Below are positions 41,256-49,734 of a stretch of DNA of 64,000 nucleotides, in pieces; the stretch's first letter is position 1, and each line of letters begins with the position of its first letter. The stretch lies in contig NZ_JODC01000005.1 in NCBI RefSeq assembly GCF_000720765.1, positions 720,316 to 784,315 of the forward strand. Reading direction: 5' to 3'. The position numbers and the translations under genes are program-made. The stretch is from Streptomyces sp. NRRL S-646 (GTDB lineage Bacteria > Actinomycetota > Actinomycetes > Streptomycetales > Streptomycetaceae). Under the pieces are notes generated by a model. It saw only the letters and a program-made list of their open reading frames with translations, made no database searches and was not told the DNA's origin.

Positions 41256-42095
41256 TTACGAGTCGCCCGCGTCGTTCGTGTGGGCCGCGAAGTCGCCGCC
41301 CACCGCACGCTGTGTGCCCTTCGCGGTGGCCGTGATCGCGTAGGTGTCGTCCTTCGCGTCCCGGCCGCCGCGCTGGTGGTTGTACTGCCCGGCGAACACC
41401 CACTCGCCCTTGGGGACCGTACGGCCCGCCTTGAGCGTCCAGGTGTAGACGAGGAAGCCGTTCTGCTCGCCGACCGTGAGGTCGAAGTCCTGCTCCGGCA
41501 GCGCGCGCCAGGCACCCGTGTCACTGACCCCACCGGTCTGCGCGACCTTCAACTGCACTGTCAGGGCGGTGAGTTGTTCGCTCGTCTTGAGTGTGATGTC
41601 GCTCTGCGCCCAGAAGTCGTTGCTGTGCGGGTCCACCGAGGCGTCCGACGACAGCGGGCCGTCCTGCTCGCCGGCGGCGGGCGCCAGCACGGAGGCGGAG
41701 GGCTTGGGGGCGGGGGTGTTGCTCGGGTTGTGGGGCTGCGGCGCGGTGCTCGGCGTCCGCTCCACCGGCGGGACGGGCGCCCGGCTCGTCGCATCGGGCG
41801 ACGGCGTGGGCGTCGGGGAGACCGAGACCGTCTGCTGCTGCGGGGGAGTGTCGTCCTTCACCGCGGATGCCACCGCGTAACCGCCGACCGCGAGCATGCC
41901 CGCGACCGCGGCCGTCGCACTCACCACGCGGGCCCAGCCCCACACCGGCGGACGGGTCGCCCGGTGATCCGGGCGGCCGTGCTCGCTCATGCCCCGCTCG
42001 ATCCGCGCCAGGATCCTGGCCCGGTCCGGCTCGTGCGCCTCGGCCGTCTCGTGCAGCCGGGCGCGCAGCTCGCCGTGCACGTCCTGCTGCCTCAT
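41256..42095 (-). CDS. Membrane protein partner of SigE-family sigma factor
   Basis: A 279-residue protein: cytosolic acidic-basic N-terminus (MRQQDVHGELRARLHETAEA), one membrane helix (about residues 54-76, VVSATAAVAGMLAVGGYAVA), a Pro/Thr/Ser-rich outer spacer and a C-terminal beta-rich domain (GEQNGFLVYTWTLKAGRTVP). Its start overlaps the sigma-factor stop (ATGA). The topology fits an anti-sigma or sensor protein, but the N-terminus lacks a clear zinc anti-sigma HxxxCxxC motif, so the role is inferred from position. Confidence 0.75.
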   Translation of the reverse strand: MRQQDVHGELRARLHETAEAHEPDRARILARIERGMSEHGRPDHRATRPPVWGWARVVSATAAVAGMLAVGGYAVASAVKDDTPPQQQTVSVSPTPTPSPDATSRAPVPPVERTPSTAPQPHNPSNTPAPKPSASVLAPAAGEQDGPLSSDASVDPHSNDFWAQSDITLKTSEQLTALTVQLKVAQTGGVSDTGAWRALPEQDFDLTVGEQNGFLVYTWTLKAGRTVPKGEWVFAGQYNHQRGGRDAKDDTYAITATAKGTQRAVGGDFAAHTNDAGDS

Positions 42096-42682
42096 CGGTC
42101 CGTTCCTCCGCTGTCGCCGCCGCGCGCCATCGCCGCGTGCACCTTCTTCGGTACGCCCTGGGAGCCGAGGATCTTCTGCAGCTCGGCCATTCCCTTGGAC
42201 GTCTGGGACTTAACCGTACCCACGGAAACACCCAGAGCGAGAGCGGTGTCCTTCTCCGACAGGTCGAACGCGTGCCGGAGGACCACACACGCCCGTTTCC
42301 TGAACGGCAGCCTGCGCAGAGCCTCCTGGACGTCGACAACGCCCGCTATGTCGGGATTCTCGGTCTTCTCCTCGCGCTGCGACCAGAACAGCGAGATCCG
42401 CCGGCGCTCGCGCACGGCGCTGCGGATCCGGGTGCGGGCGAGGTTGGCGACGACTCCGCGGGCGTAGGCGGCCGGATGGTCCGCGGCGCGCACCCGGTCC
42501 CAGCGGTGCCACAGGGCGAGCAGTGCGTCGGCGGCCAGATCGTCGGCGGCGTCCGCCTCACCGGTCAACAGATGGGCGAGCCGGGACAGTTCGGCGTAGT
42601 GCCGCTCGAAGAAGGCATGAAACTCCACGGAGGCTGCATCGTCGACGACCGTGCCCACGGGCGACCTCTCTGTGTGTGGCAT
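42092..42682 (-). CDS. SigE-family (ECF-type) RNA polymerase sigma factor
   Basis: A 196-residue sigma factor with region 2 at about residues 22-90 (FFERHYAELSRLAHLLTGEA, LLALWHRWDRVRAADHPAAY) and region 4 at about 115-170 (LRRLPFRKRACVVLRHAFDL, SVGTVKSQTSKGMAELQKIL with the -35 recognition helix). It is translationally coupled to the membrane protein downstream, suggesting the pair senses an envelope signal. Regulon unknown. Confidence 0.9.
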   Translation of the reverse strand: MPHTERSPVGTVVDDAASVEFHAFFERHYAELSRLAHLLTGEADAADDLAADALLALWHRWDRVRAADHPAAYARGVVANLARTRIRSAVRERRRISLFWSQREEKTENPDIAGVVDVQEALRRLPFRKRACVVLRHAFDLSEKDTALALGVSVGTVKSQTSKGMAELQKILGSQGVPKKVHAAMARGGDSGGTDR

Positions 42683-42888
42683 GTAGATGACATGTGCTCA
42701 TCCGGAGGAGGCCCGGACGAGATCCGGAAGCGTAGCAGTGATGAACAATGGGTTCGTACGGGGCTTCGAACGCAATCTGGCGGGCCGACCGATTCCGTAA
42801 CACGGAGAAAACCTGAAACGGGTTCACCGCGGGAACAATCCAGCCAGCATCCGCACACTGATCCATCAGGCACCTAGGAGCACCCGCC

Positions 42889-44340
42889 ATGTCCGACACC
42901 AAGAAGACGGTCGACCGGCCAAGTGCCGCGCCACCAGCGGCGAACGGCGTCGACCGGTTCTTCAGTATCTCCGAGCGGGGATCCACCTTCGGCCGGGAGA
43001 TACGCGGCGGCTTCGCCACGTTCTTCACGATGGCCTACATCCTTGTCCTGAATCCCATCATCCTCGGCAGTGCGAAGGACAAGTTCGGCCACAGCCTCGA
43101 CACCGGCCAACTCGTCACCGCCACCGCCCTGGTGGCCTGTGTGATGACGATCATCATGGGCGTCGGCGGCAACCTCCCGCTCGCCATCGCCGCCGGCCTC
43201 GGCCTCAACGCCGTCGTCGCCTTCCAGCTCGCCCCGCTGATGAGCTGGTCCGACGCAATGGGCCTCGTCGTCCTCGAGGGCATCCTGATCTGCGTCCTGG
43301 TCCTCACCGGACTGCGCGAGGCGATCATGAACGCCATTCCGCAGCAGCTCAAGCAGGCGATCGGCGTCGGCATCGGTCTGTTCATCGCCTTCATCGGCTT
43401 CGTCGACGCCGGGTTCGTCAGCCGTATCCCGGACGCGGCGCAGACCACCGTGCCCGTGCAGTTGGGGGCCGTGGGCCGGCTGACCGGCTGGCCGGTCCTC
43501 GTCTTCTGTCTCGGCGTGCTGCTCACCATCGCGCTGCTCGCGCGCAAGGTGAAGGGCGCGATCCTGATCAGCATCGTGACGATGACGATCGTCGCGATCA
43601 TCATCGATGCGGTGGCGGACATCAAGAGCTGGGGTCTGACCACCCCGCACGTGCCCGACAAGATCGTCTCCACGCCCGACTTCGGGCTCATCGGTCACTT
43701 CAGCCTGTTCGGCGGCTTCGCGAAGGCGGGCATCCTCACCGCTGTCCTGCTGGTGTTCACCCTCATCCTGTCGGACTTCTTCGATGCCATGGGCACCATC
43801 GTCGGCATCAGCGCGGAGGCCGGGCTGCTCGACGAGCAGGGGCAGGTGCCGGGCATCGGCCGGGTGCTGTTCATCGACGGCGCGGCGGCCGTGGCCGGCG
43901 GTCTGGGGTCCGCCTCCTCCAACACCGCGTACATCGAGTCGGCGGCGGGTGTCGGAGAGGGGGCGCGCACTGGCTTCGCGAACCTGATCACCGGTGGGTT
44001 GTTCGGGCTCGCGCTGTTCCTGACGCCGTTGCTGACGATCGTGCCGCTGCAGGCGGCTGCGCCTGCGCTGATCGCGGTCGGGTTCCTGATGATGACCCAC
44101 GTCAAGCACATCGACTGGGACCGGTACGAGATCGCCATCCCGGCGTTTTTGACCATCGCTGCGATGCCGTTCACCTACTCGATCACCGATGGCATCGGGG
44201 CGGGGTTCTTGGCTTACGTCGTCATCAAGGCGGTGCTTGGTAAGGCCAAGGAGGTGCACTGGTTGCTGTGGGGGGTTTCGGTGCTGTTCCTTGTCTACTT
44301 CGCAATTGACCCGGTTGAGCAGATTCTCGGGGTGAAGTGA
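42889..44340 (+). CDS. NCS2/AzgA-type purine permease
   Basis: A 483-residue membrane protein with about 14 hydrophobic segments of the AzgA branch of nucleobase permeases: GREIRGGFATFFTMAYILVL, NLPLAIAAGLGLNAVVAFQL, FDAMGTIVGISAEAGLLDEQ and SSNTAYIESAAGVGEGARTG are the family stretches. It should import adenine, guanine or hypoxanthine by proton symport. It is divergent from the sigma-factor gene (206 bp between) and is followed by a short type A repeat. Confidence 0.92.
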   Translation: MSDTKKTVDRPSAAPPAANGVDRFFSISERGSTFGREIRGGFATFFTMAYILVLNPIILGSAKDKFGHSLDTGQLVTATALVACVMTIIMGVGGNLPLAIAAGLGLNAVVAFQLAPLMSWSDAMGLVVLEGILICVLVLTGLREAIMNAIPQQLKQAIGVGIGLFIAFIGFVDAGFVSRIPDAAQTTVPVQLGAVGRLTGWPVLVFCLGVLLTIALLARKVKGAILISIVTMTIVAIIIDAVADIKSWGLTTPHVPDKIVSTPDFGLIGHFSLFGGFAKAGILTAVLLVFTLILSDFFDAMGTIVGISAEAGLLDEQGQVPGIGRVLFIDGAAAVAGGLGSASSNTAYIESAAGVGEGARTGFANLITGGLFGLALFLTPLLTIVPLQAAAPALIAVGFLMMTHVKHIDWDRYEIAIPAFLTIAAMPFTYSITDGIGAGFLAYVVIKAVLGKAKEVHWLLWGVSVLFLVYFAIDPVEQILGVK

Positions 44341-44369
44341 GGGACGCTGCGCGGCCGGGTGCGGGTTTG

Positions 44370-44411
44370 TTGTGGCTGGTCGCGCAGTTCCCCGCGCCCC
44401 TGAAGGGGCGC
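44370..44411 (+). repeat. Interspersed repeat, type A (short form)
   Basis: TTGTGGCTGGTCGCGCAGTT then CCCCGCGCCCCTGAAGGGGC GC, with the GCGCCCCT/AGGGGCGC hairpin. It lies between convergent genes and could terminate both. Confidence 0.75.
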
Positions 44412-44424
44412 TCCCCCCAGGGGG

Positions 44425-45873
44425 TTACTTCAGCGCCGCTTGCATGACCGCCTTGGCCACCGGGGCTGCCAGGCCGTTGCCGCTGACCTCCGAGCGGGCT
44501 GCGTTCGACTGCTCGACCATGACCGCCACGGTGACCTCCTTGCCGCCCTTCTCGCCGTAGGACGTGAACCAGGCGTACGGCGTCTTGCTGTTGTTCTCGC
44601 CGTGCTGGGCCGTGCCGGTCTTGCCGCCCACGGTGGCGCCCGATATCTGGGCGTTCGTGCCAGTGCCCTTCTGCACCACCGTCTGCATCGCCGACTGCAG
44701 TTGTTCGGCGGTCGAGGAGCTGACGATCTCCTTGGTGCTCGTGCTGTCGTCGTAGTTCTCCAGCACGTCACCGCCGCTGTCGGTGATCTGCGAGACCATG
44801 TGCGGCGAGACCAGCTTGCCGCCGTTGGCTATGGCGGCGGACACCATGGCCATCTGGAGCGGGGTCGCGGTGACGTCGTACTGGCCGATGCCCGTCAGCG
44901 CCGTGGAGGACCTGTCCATGTCGGACGGGTAGACGCTGGTGTAGGCCCGCACCGGAACGTCCTGCTCCGTGTCGTTGAAGCCGAACTTCTCGGCCATCGC
45001 CTTCACCTTGTCCTGGCCGAGGCTGACGGCCATCTTCGCGAAGACGTTGTTGCAGGAGTACTGCAGCGCGGTGCGGATCGTGGCGTTCTCACAGGGCGCG
45101 TTCGGGTTCTCGTTGGACAGGTCCCGGGTGGTGCCCGGCAGCGTGTACGGGTCGGGGCTGTCGGTCTTCTTGTCCACGTTCGGGTAGAGCCCGTCCTCCA
45201 ACGCCGCGGCCGCGACGACCAGTTTGAACGTCGAGCCCGGCGGCAGCGGCTGGCGCAGCGCGCGGTTGGTCAGCGGCTTGTCGGAGTCCGCGTTGAGCTT
45301 CTTCCAGGCCGTGCCCGCGGTGTTGGCGTCCGTCAGCGACGACGGGTCGTACGACGGCGTCGACACGATCGCCAGGATCCTGCCGGTCTTCGGGTCGATC
45401 GCGACGGCAGCGCCCTTCTTGTCGCCGAGCGCGTCGTACGCCGCCTTCTGCACGTCCGGGTCGATGGTCGTGACCACGGTGCCCGGGTCGGCCCGCTTGC
45501 CGGTGACCGTGTCCATCACGGTCTTGAGGCGGTTGTCCGTGCCGTCCAGGAGGTCCCGGTAGATGCCCTCCAGCTGGGTCGGCGCGTAGGCCTGCGAGGC
45601 ATAGCCCGTCACCGCCGCGTACAGCTTGCCGTCCTTGTACGTGCGCTTGTACTTGAGGTCGCTGTGCTTCGTCGCCGCGGAACCGGTGATCGAATCGCCG
45701 CCCACGATGATGTTCCCGAGCGGGTCCGCGTACGTCTCGATCGCGTTGCGCCGGTTGTCCTTGTCGTCCGCGAGGGCCTTGCCGTCGTAGAACTGCACCC
45801 AGGTCGCCCTGGCCAGCAGAGCGAGCACGAGCAGCAGTGTGAAGACGGAGGCCCGCCTGATCGTCTTGTTCAT
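44425..45873 (-). CDS. Class B penicillin-binding protein (transpeptidase)
   Basis: A 482-residue cell-wall transpeptidase with one N-terminal membrane anchor (residues 9-24), a dimerisation domain and the transpeptidase motifs S214-T-F-K217 (PPGSTFKLV), S273-C-N and K418-T-G-T. It resembles the Streptomyces PbpA group linked with FtsW/RodA-type proteins, but neither is adjacent here. It should cross-link peptidoglycan on the outer face. Convergent with the purine permease. Confidence 0.92.
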   Translation of the reverse strand: MNKTIRRASVFTLLLVLALLARATWVQFYDGKALADDKDNRRNAIETYADPLGNIIVGGDSITGSAATKHSDLKYKRTYKDGKLYAAVTGYASQAYAPTQLEGIYRDLLDGTDNRLKTVMDTVTGKRADPGTVVTTIDPDVQKAAYDALGDKKGAAVAIDPKTGRILAIVSTPSYDPSSLTDANTAGTAWKKLNADSDKPLTNRALRQPLPPGSTFKLVVAAAALEDGLYPNVDKKTDSPDPYTLPGTTRDLSNENPNAPCENATIRTALQYSCNNVFAKMAVSLGQDKVKAMAEKFGFNDTEQDVPVRAYTSVYPSDMDRSSTALTGIGQYDVTATPLQMAMVSAAIANGGKLVSPHMVSQITDSGGDVLENYDDSTSTKEIVSSSTAEQLQSAMQTVVQKGTGTNAQISGATVGGKTGTAQHGENNSKTPYAWFTSYGEKGGKEVTVAVMVEQSNAARSEVSGNGLAAPVAKAVMQAALK

Positions 45874-45951
45874 CCCACTCGGAGGACGATCAGGAGGCAG
45901 TGAATCGTTCCCGTGCGTCCGCTTTTCTCATCGGACGTTCATTCACAGCGG

Positions 45952-46422
45952 TCAGGCGTCCAGCGCGAGCACGAACTCGTCGATCTCCCCGCCCCGCGCG
46001 TTGGCGAACCCGGAGGCCTGGGCGGTCACCCGGAACCCGCACTTCTGCAGGACGCGCAGCGAGCCGGCGTTGTCGGCGGCCGCCCGGGCGTACAGCGGAC
46101 GCTCGGGCACCTGGGCGACCAGCTCCCGCAGCGCGGCCGTGGCGATGCCCCGGCCCCAGTGGGCGCGTTCGATCCAGTAGGTGACCTCGCGCTCGCCCGG
46201 CTCGCCGTACACCGCGGCGCTGCCCACCACGTCACCGTCGACCAGGACCGTGCGCAGGACGTCCTCCGAGGCCCTGATCCGTTTCCAGTGGGCGTCGAAC
46301 GCGTCCCGGTCGGCCGGGTCCTTCGGGGTGAACGCGGCCATGCGCAGGGCCTCGGGATCGTTCATCTGCCGGAAGAAGACCGGCAGATCACTGTCATGCA
46401 CTTCACGGAGTACGACGTCCAT
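45952..46422 (-). CDS. GNAT-family N-acetyltransferase (RimJ/RimL-like)
   Basis: A 156-residue acetyltransferase with the acetyl-CoA loop AHWGRGIATAALRELV and a C-terminal NAGSLRVLQKCGFRV typical of the RimJ/RimL group acting on protein N-termini or small amines. Single domain of usual length. It lies between the PBP gene and the IclR gene on the same strand. Substrate unknown. Confidence 0.85.
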   Translation of the reverse strand: MDVVLREVHDSDLPVFFRQMNDPEALRMAAFTPKDPADRDAFDAHWKRIRASEDVLRTVLVDGDVVGSAAVYGEPGEREVTYWIERAHWGRGIATAALRELVAQVPERPLYARAAADNAGSLRVLQKCGFRVTAQASGFANARGGEIDEFVLALDA

Positions 46423-46440
46423 GACGTCGAAGCCTAGGAG

Positions 46441-47214
46441 TCAGAGCCTCCGCGTCGCCAGGGTCAGCCGGTCGCGCGCGTCGAACAGGGCGTCCTTGAC
46501 CATCTGTTCGTGGGCCGGGGTGAGGCGCGCAACGGGCACCGAGCAGCTGATCGCGTCACGCGCCGGAGTCCGGTAGGGGATCGCGACACCGAAGCAGCGC
46601 AGGCCCAGCGTGTTCTCCTCGCGGTCCACGGCGAAGCCCTGCTCCCGGACCTGGTGCAGCTCCTCGATGAGTTTCTCCCGGTCGGTGATGGTGTTCTCGG
46701 TGAGCGCCGGCAGGGTCTCCGGGAGCATCTTGCGGACCTGCTCGTCCGTGTATGTGCTCAGCAGCGCCTTGCCCAGCGAGGTGGAGTGCGCGGGAAGCCG
46801 GCGCCCCACCCGCGTGAACGGGCGCAGATAGTGCTGCGACTGGCGGGTGGCCAGGTACACGACGTTCGTGCCGTCCAGCCGGGCCAGGTGAATGGTCTCC
46901 GTGGTGTCGTCCGACAGCCGGTCCAGGGTCGGGCGGGCCGCCGCGACCACCTCGTCGCCGTCGATGTACGACGTACCGACCAGCAGCGCCCGCACCCCGA
47001 TGCCGTATCGCGTGCCCGTCGCGTCCGTCTCCACCCAGCCCAGCTCCACCAGCGTGCGCAGCAGCATGTACAGACTGGACTTGGGATAACCGACGGCCTC
47101 CTGAACCGACGCCAAGGAGTGCATACCGGGCCGGCCTGCGAAGTACTCCAGCAGTTCCACCGTCCGCACCGCGGACTTGACCTGCGCCCCGCCGCCTGTC
47201 TCGCCTGCCGACAT
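46441..47214 (-). CDS. IclR-family regulator, probably of uronate/pectin catabolism
   Basis: A 257-residue regulator with a winged HTH (residues 10-70: VKSAVRTVELLEYFAGRPGM, VQEAVGYPKSSLYMLLRTLV) and an IclR ligand domain (TETIHLARLDGTNVVYLATR, STSLGKALLST, GFAVDREENTLGLRCFGVAI). The ATG at 47214 gives the usual IclR length; the frame can extend to 47268. It is divergent from the 2,5-dioxovalerate-type dehydrogenase, with an inverted repeat between. IclR members such as KdgR control pectin catabolism in other bacteria, so this may be the pathway regulator. Confidence 0.88.
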   Translation of the reverse strand: MSAGETGGGAQVKSAVRTVELLEYFAGRPGMHSLASVQEAVGYPKSSLYMLLRTLVELGWVETDATGTRYGIGVRALLVGTSYIDGDEVVAAARPTLDRLSDDTTETIHLARLDGTNVVYLATRQSQHYLRPFTRVGRRLPAHSTSLGKALLSTYTDEQVRKMLPETLPALTENTITDREKLIEELHQVREQGFAVDREENTLGLRCFGVAIPYRTPARDAISCSVPVARLTPAHEQMVKDALFDARDRLTLATRRL

Positions 47215-47277
47215 CGCCCTTGACCCCTTCGTTCGACGGGAAATAGTCTCCAACAGCATATTCATCATCAGAGACAG

Positions 47278-47295
47278 CGTTCAGTATATCGAACG
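47278..47295. promoter_or_regulatory. Candidate IclR operator
   Basis: CGTTCAGTATATCGAACG: arms CGTTC/GAACG around an A/T-rich 8-bp centre, in the spacer between the divergent IclR and aldehyde dehydrogenase genes. Confidence 0.6.
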
Positions 47296-47369
47296 ACCCT
47301 GGTGGATGACCCAGATACTGCGGCAATACAAGCAGGACATACCGCAAGACATACGTGGAGGGACCCGCG

Positions 47370-48899
47370 GTGGCAGCAGCACCAGTCTGGAGTGTCGACC
47401 CCCGTACCGGGAAGCAGCGTGAACAGGTTGCGGTGGAGGCCACAGCCCAGGAGGTGGACGCCGCCGTCCGCGCCGCGCACGCCGCGCGCGGCGCCCTCGC
47501 CGACCGCGCGGTGCGCGCGGCCTTCCTGCGCACCGCCGCCGAGCAGCTCGAGGCGGCGAAGGACGGCCTCGTCGAGACCGCCGACGCCGAGACCGCGCTC
47601 GGCCCGGTCCGGCTCAACGGCGAACTCGCCCGCACCTGCTACCAGTTGCGGGCCTTCGCGGACATCGTCGACGAGGGCGCCTTCCTCGACGTGATCATCA
47701 ACCACCCCGACGACACCGCGACCCCGCCGATCCCGGACCTGCGCCGCTACAAGGTGCCGCTGGGCGTCGTCGCCGTCTACTCGGCCTCCAACTTCCCCTT
47801 CGCCTTCTCGGTGGCCGGCGGCGACACCGCCAGCGCGCTCGGCGCGGGCTGCCCGGTCGTCGTCAAGGCCCACCCCGACCACCCGGCCCTGTCCGAGCTG
47901 GTCGCCAAGGTGCTGCGCCGGGCCGCCGCCGCGCACGGCATCCCCGAGGGCGTCGTCGGCCTGGTCCACGGTTTCGAGGCGGGCGTTGAGCTGGTCAAGC
48001 ACCCCCTCGTCTCGGCGGCCGGCTTCACCGGTTCCGTACGCGGTGGCCGTGCCCTCTTCGACGCGGCCGCAGCGCGCCCGACCCCGATCCCCTTCCACGG
48101 CGAGCTGGGATCCCTGAACCCGGTCGTCGTCACCGAGGCCGCGGCGGCCGAGCGCGCCGAGGCGATCGGCACGGGTCTCGCCGGATCGATGACGCTGGGC
48201 GTCGGCCAGTTCTGCGTGAAGCCGGGCCTGGTGCTCGCACCGAGCGGTGCGGCCGGTGACCGCCTGGTGAAGTCCCTGACGGACGCGGTCAGCGACACGG
48301 ACGCCGGGGTCCTGCTGGACCACCGCATGCGCGACAACTTCATCGCCGGGGTCGCCGAGCGTGCGGAGCTCCCCGAGGTCGAGTCCCCGGTGACGCCGGG
48401 CGCGGGCGGCGAGCACACGGTGAGCGCCGGATTCCTGACGGTCTCGGCGGACAAGCTGGCGGAGGAAGGCCAGTACGACCTGCTCCTCGAGGAGTGCTTC
48501 GGGCCGGTCACCGTGGTGGCCCGCTATGAGGACGAGGCCCAGGTGCAGGGCGTGCTGTCGCGGCTGCCGGGCAATCTCACGGCGACGGTTCATCTGTCGG
48601 CGGAGGAGGCGGCCGGGGAGGGCCGCGGCGCGGAGCTGCTGGCCGAGCTGACGCCGCTTGCCGGGCGCGTGCTGGTGAACGGCTGGCCGACGGGCGTTGC
48701 GGTGGCTCCCGCCCAGCATCACGGCGGCCCGTACCCGGCGACCACGTCCACGTCGACGTCGGTCGGCGGTACGGCCATCGAGCGGTGGATGCGGCCGGTG
48801 ACGTACCAGACGGCGCCGGAAGCGATCCTTCCGCCGGAGCTGCGGGACGCCAACCCGCTGGGGTTGCCCCGGCGGTTCAACGGGAGGCTGGAGCGGTAG
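47370..48899 (+). CDS. Aldehyde dehydrogenase, 2,5-dioxovalerate (KGSA) dehydrogenase type
   Basis: A 509-residue NAD(P) aldehyde dehydrogenase that should oxidise 2,5-dioxovalerate to 2-oxoglutarate, the common last step of uronate and arabinose oxidative routes. It belongs to the KGSA subfamily by VYSASNFPFAFSVAGGDTAS, FTGSVRGGRALFDAAAARP, FHGELGSLNPVVV (catalytic Glu) and LGVGQFCVKPGL (catalytic Cys). GTG 47370 is chosen because GGAGGG lies 7 nt upstream; a GTG at 47355 would add 5 residues. It is divergent from an IclR regulator and 28-35 kb from the enzymes that would make its substrate. Confidence 0.9.
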   Translation: MAAAPVWSVDPRTGKQREQVAVEATAQEVDAAVRAAHAARGALADRAVRAAFLRTAAEQLEAAKDGLVETADAETALGPVRLNGELARTCYQLRAFADIVDEGAFLDVIINHPDDTATPPIPDLRRYKVPLGVVAVYSASNFPFAFSVAGGDTASALGAGCPVVVKAHPDHPALSELVAKVLRRAAAAHGIPEGVVGLVHGFEAGVELVKHPLVSAAGFTGSVRGGRALFDAAAARPTPIPFHGELGSLNPVVVTEAAAAERAEAIGTGLAGSMTLGVGQFCVKPGLVLAPSGAAGDRLVKSLTDAVSDTDAGVLLDHRMRDNFIAGVAERAELPEVESPVTPGAGGEHTVSAGFLTVSADKLAEEGQYDLLLEECFGPVTVVARYEDEAQVQGVLSRLPGNLTATVHLSAEEAAGEGRGAELLAELTPLAGRVLVNGWPTGVAVAPAQHHGGPYPATTSTSTSVGGTAIERWMRPVTYQTAPEAILPPELRDANPLGLPRRFNGRLER

Positions 48900-49018
48900 C
48901 GCTCCGCGGGGTGCGCCATAGGGGTGCGGGTTGTCTGCGGACTGCGGCTACGGTCATGGCTTGTCGCGCCCACGCGGCGGAGCCGCAAATCGATACAGCC
49001 CCGCGCCCCTTAGGGCGG
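48899..49018 (+). repeat. Interspersed repeat, type A (full copy)
   Basis: GCGCTCCGCGGGGTGCGCC, then TTGTCTGCGGACTGCGGC, CATGGCTTGTCGCGCCCACG, CGGCGGAGCCGCAAATCGAT, ACAGCCCCGCGCCCCTTAGG. It directly follows the dehydrogenase stop, with its terminal hairpin as a possible terminator. Confidence 0.8.
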
Positions 49019-49045
49019 CTTCACCGGGCCTGCGACAATCAGCTG

Positions 49046-49654
49046 ATGGATGTGGAACTTCCCGAACTGCCTTTCGCTCTCCGAACCTACGGTCCCGACG
49101 GGCACTGGTTGTACGAGGACGGGATCCTCAGCGGATGGGCCGGGCCCCGGCAGGACCGGTTCGTGCCGCCCACCGGGGAGGCGCTGGAGCCCGCCTCCGA
49201 CGCGCCCCGGCTGCTCGGGGCGCCCGAGGGGGACTTCCAGCTGATCGCGCGCGTCACGGTCGGGTTCGCCTCGGCCTTCGACGCGGGGGTGCTCTACGTC
49301 CACGTCGGGGAGCGGGCCTGGGCCAAGCTCTGCCTGGAGTACTCCCCGGACGTGCCCACCGTCTGCACGGTGGTCACCCGGGGACACTCCGACGACGCCA
49401 ACTCCTTCACCGTGGACGGCAGTTCGGTCTGGCTCCGGGTGAGCCGCACCGGCCGCGCCTTCGCCTTCCATGCCTCCCGTGACGGCAAGCGCTGGACCTT
49501 CGTCCGCCTCTTCACCCTGGGCGACGAGAAGGAGACCGGCGACGCCCTCGTCGGCTTCATGACCCAGTCACCGATGGGAGAGGGCTGCGTGGTCACCTAC
49601 GACCACATAGAGTTCCGCCCCACTTGGCCCGCGGATCTGAGAGACGGCAACTGA
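49046..49654 (+). CDS. DUF1349 concanavalin-like domain protein
   Basis: A 202-residue beta-sandwich protein of the DUF1349 type: DFQLIARVTVGFASAFDAGV, LYVHVGERAWAKLCLEYSPD, WLRVSRTGRAFAFHASRDGK, VGFMTQSPMGEGCVVTYDHI. The same fold forms the C-terminal domain of many GH43 enzymes, but here it stands alone. No signal peptide, so probably cytosolic. Function unknown; binding of a carbohydrate is plausible. ATG 49046 begins just after a type A repeat. Confidence 0.85.
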   Translation: MDVELPELPFALRTYGPDGHWLYEDGILSGWAGPRQDRFVPPTGEALEPASDAPRLLGAPEGDFQLIARVTVGFASAFDAGVLYVHVGERAWAKLCLEYSPDVPTVCTVVTRGHSDDANSFTVDGSSVWLRVSRTGRAFAFHASRDGKRWTFVRLFTLGDEKETGDALVGFMTQSPMGEGCVVTYDHIEFRPTWPADLRDGN

Positions 49655-49734
49655 GCGCTCCGCGGGATGTGCGGTGTTCGTCTGCGGCGCCGTCGTGGCT
49701 GGTCGCGCAGTTCCCCGCGCCCCTTCAGGGCGCT
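49655..49734 (+). repeat. Interspersed repeat, type A (5' block plus short form)
   Basis: GCGCTCCGCGGGATGTGCGG, TCTGCGGCGCCGTCGTGGCT, GGTCGCGCAGTTCCCCGCGC and CCCTTCAGGGCGC. It starts at the DUF1349 stop codon and ends at the convergent MFS gene. Confidence 0.78.

Noticed and set aside
10961..48899. Secondary-metabolite biosynthetic cluster
   Set aside because: No PKS, NRPS or terpene core genes are visible; apart from the ectoine genes the region is primary carbohydrate metabolism.
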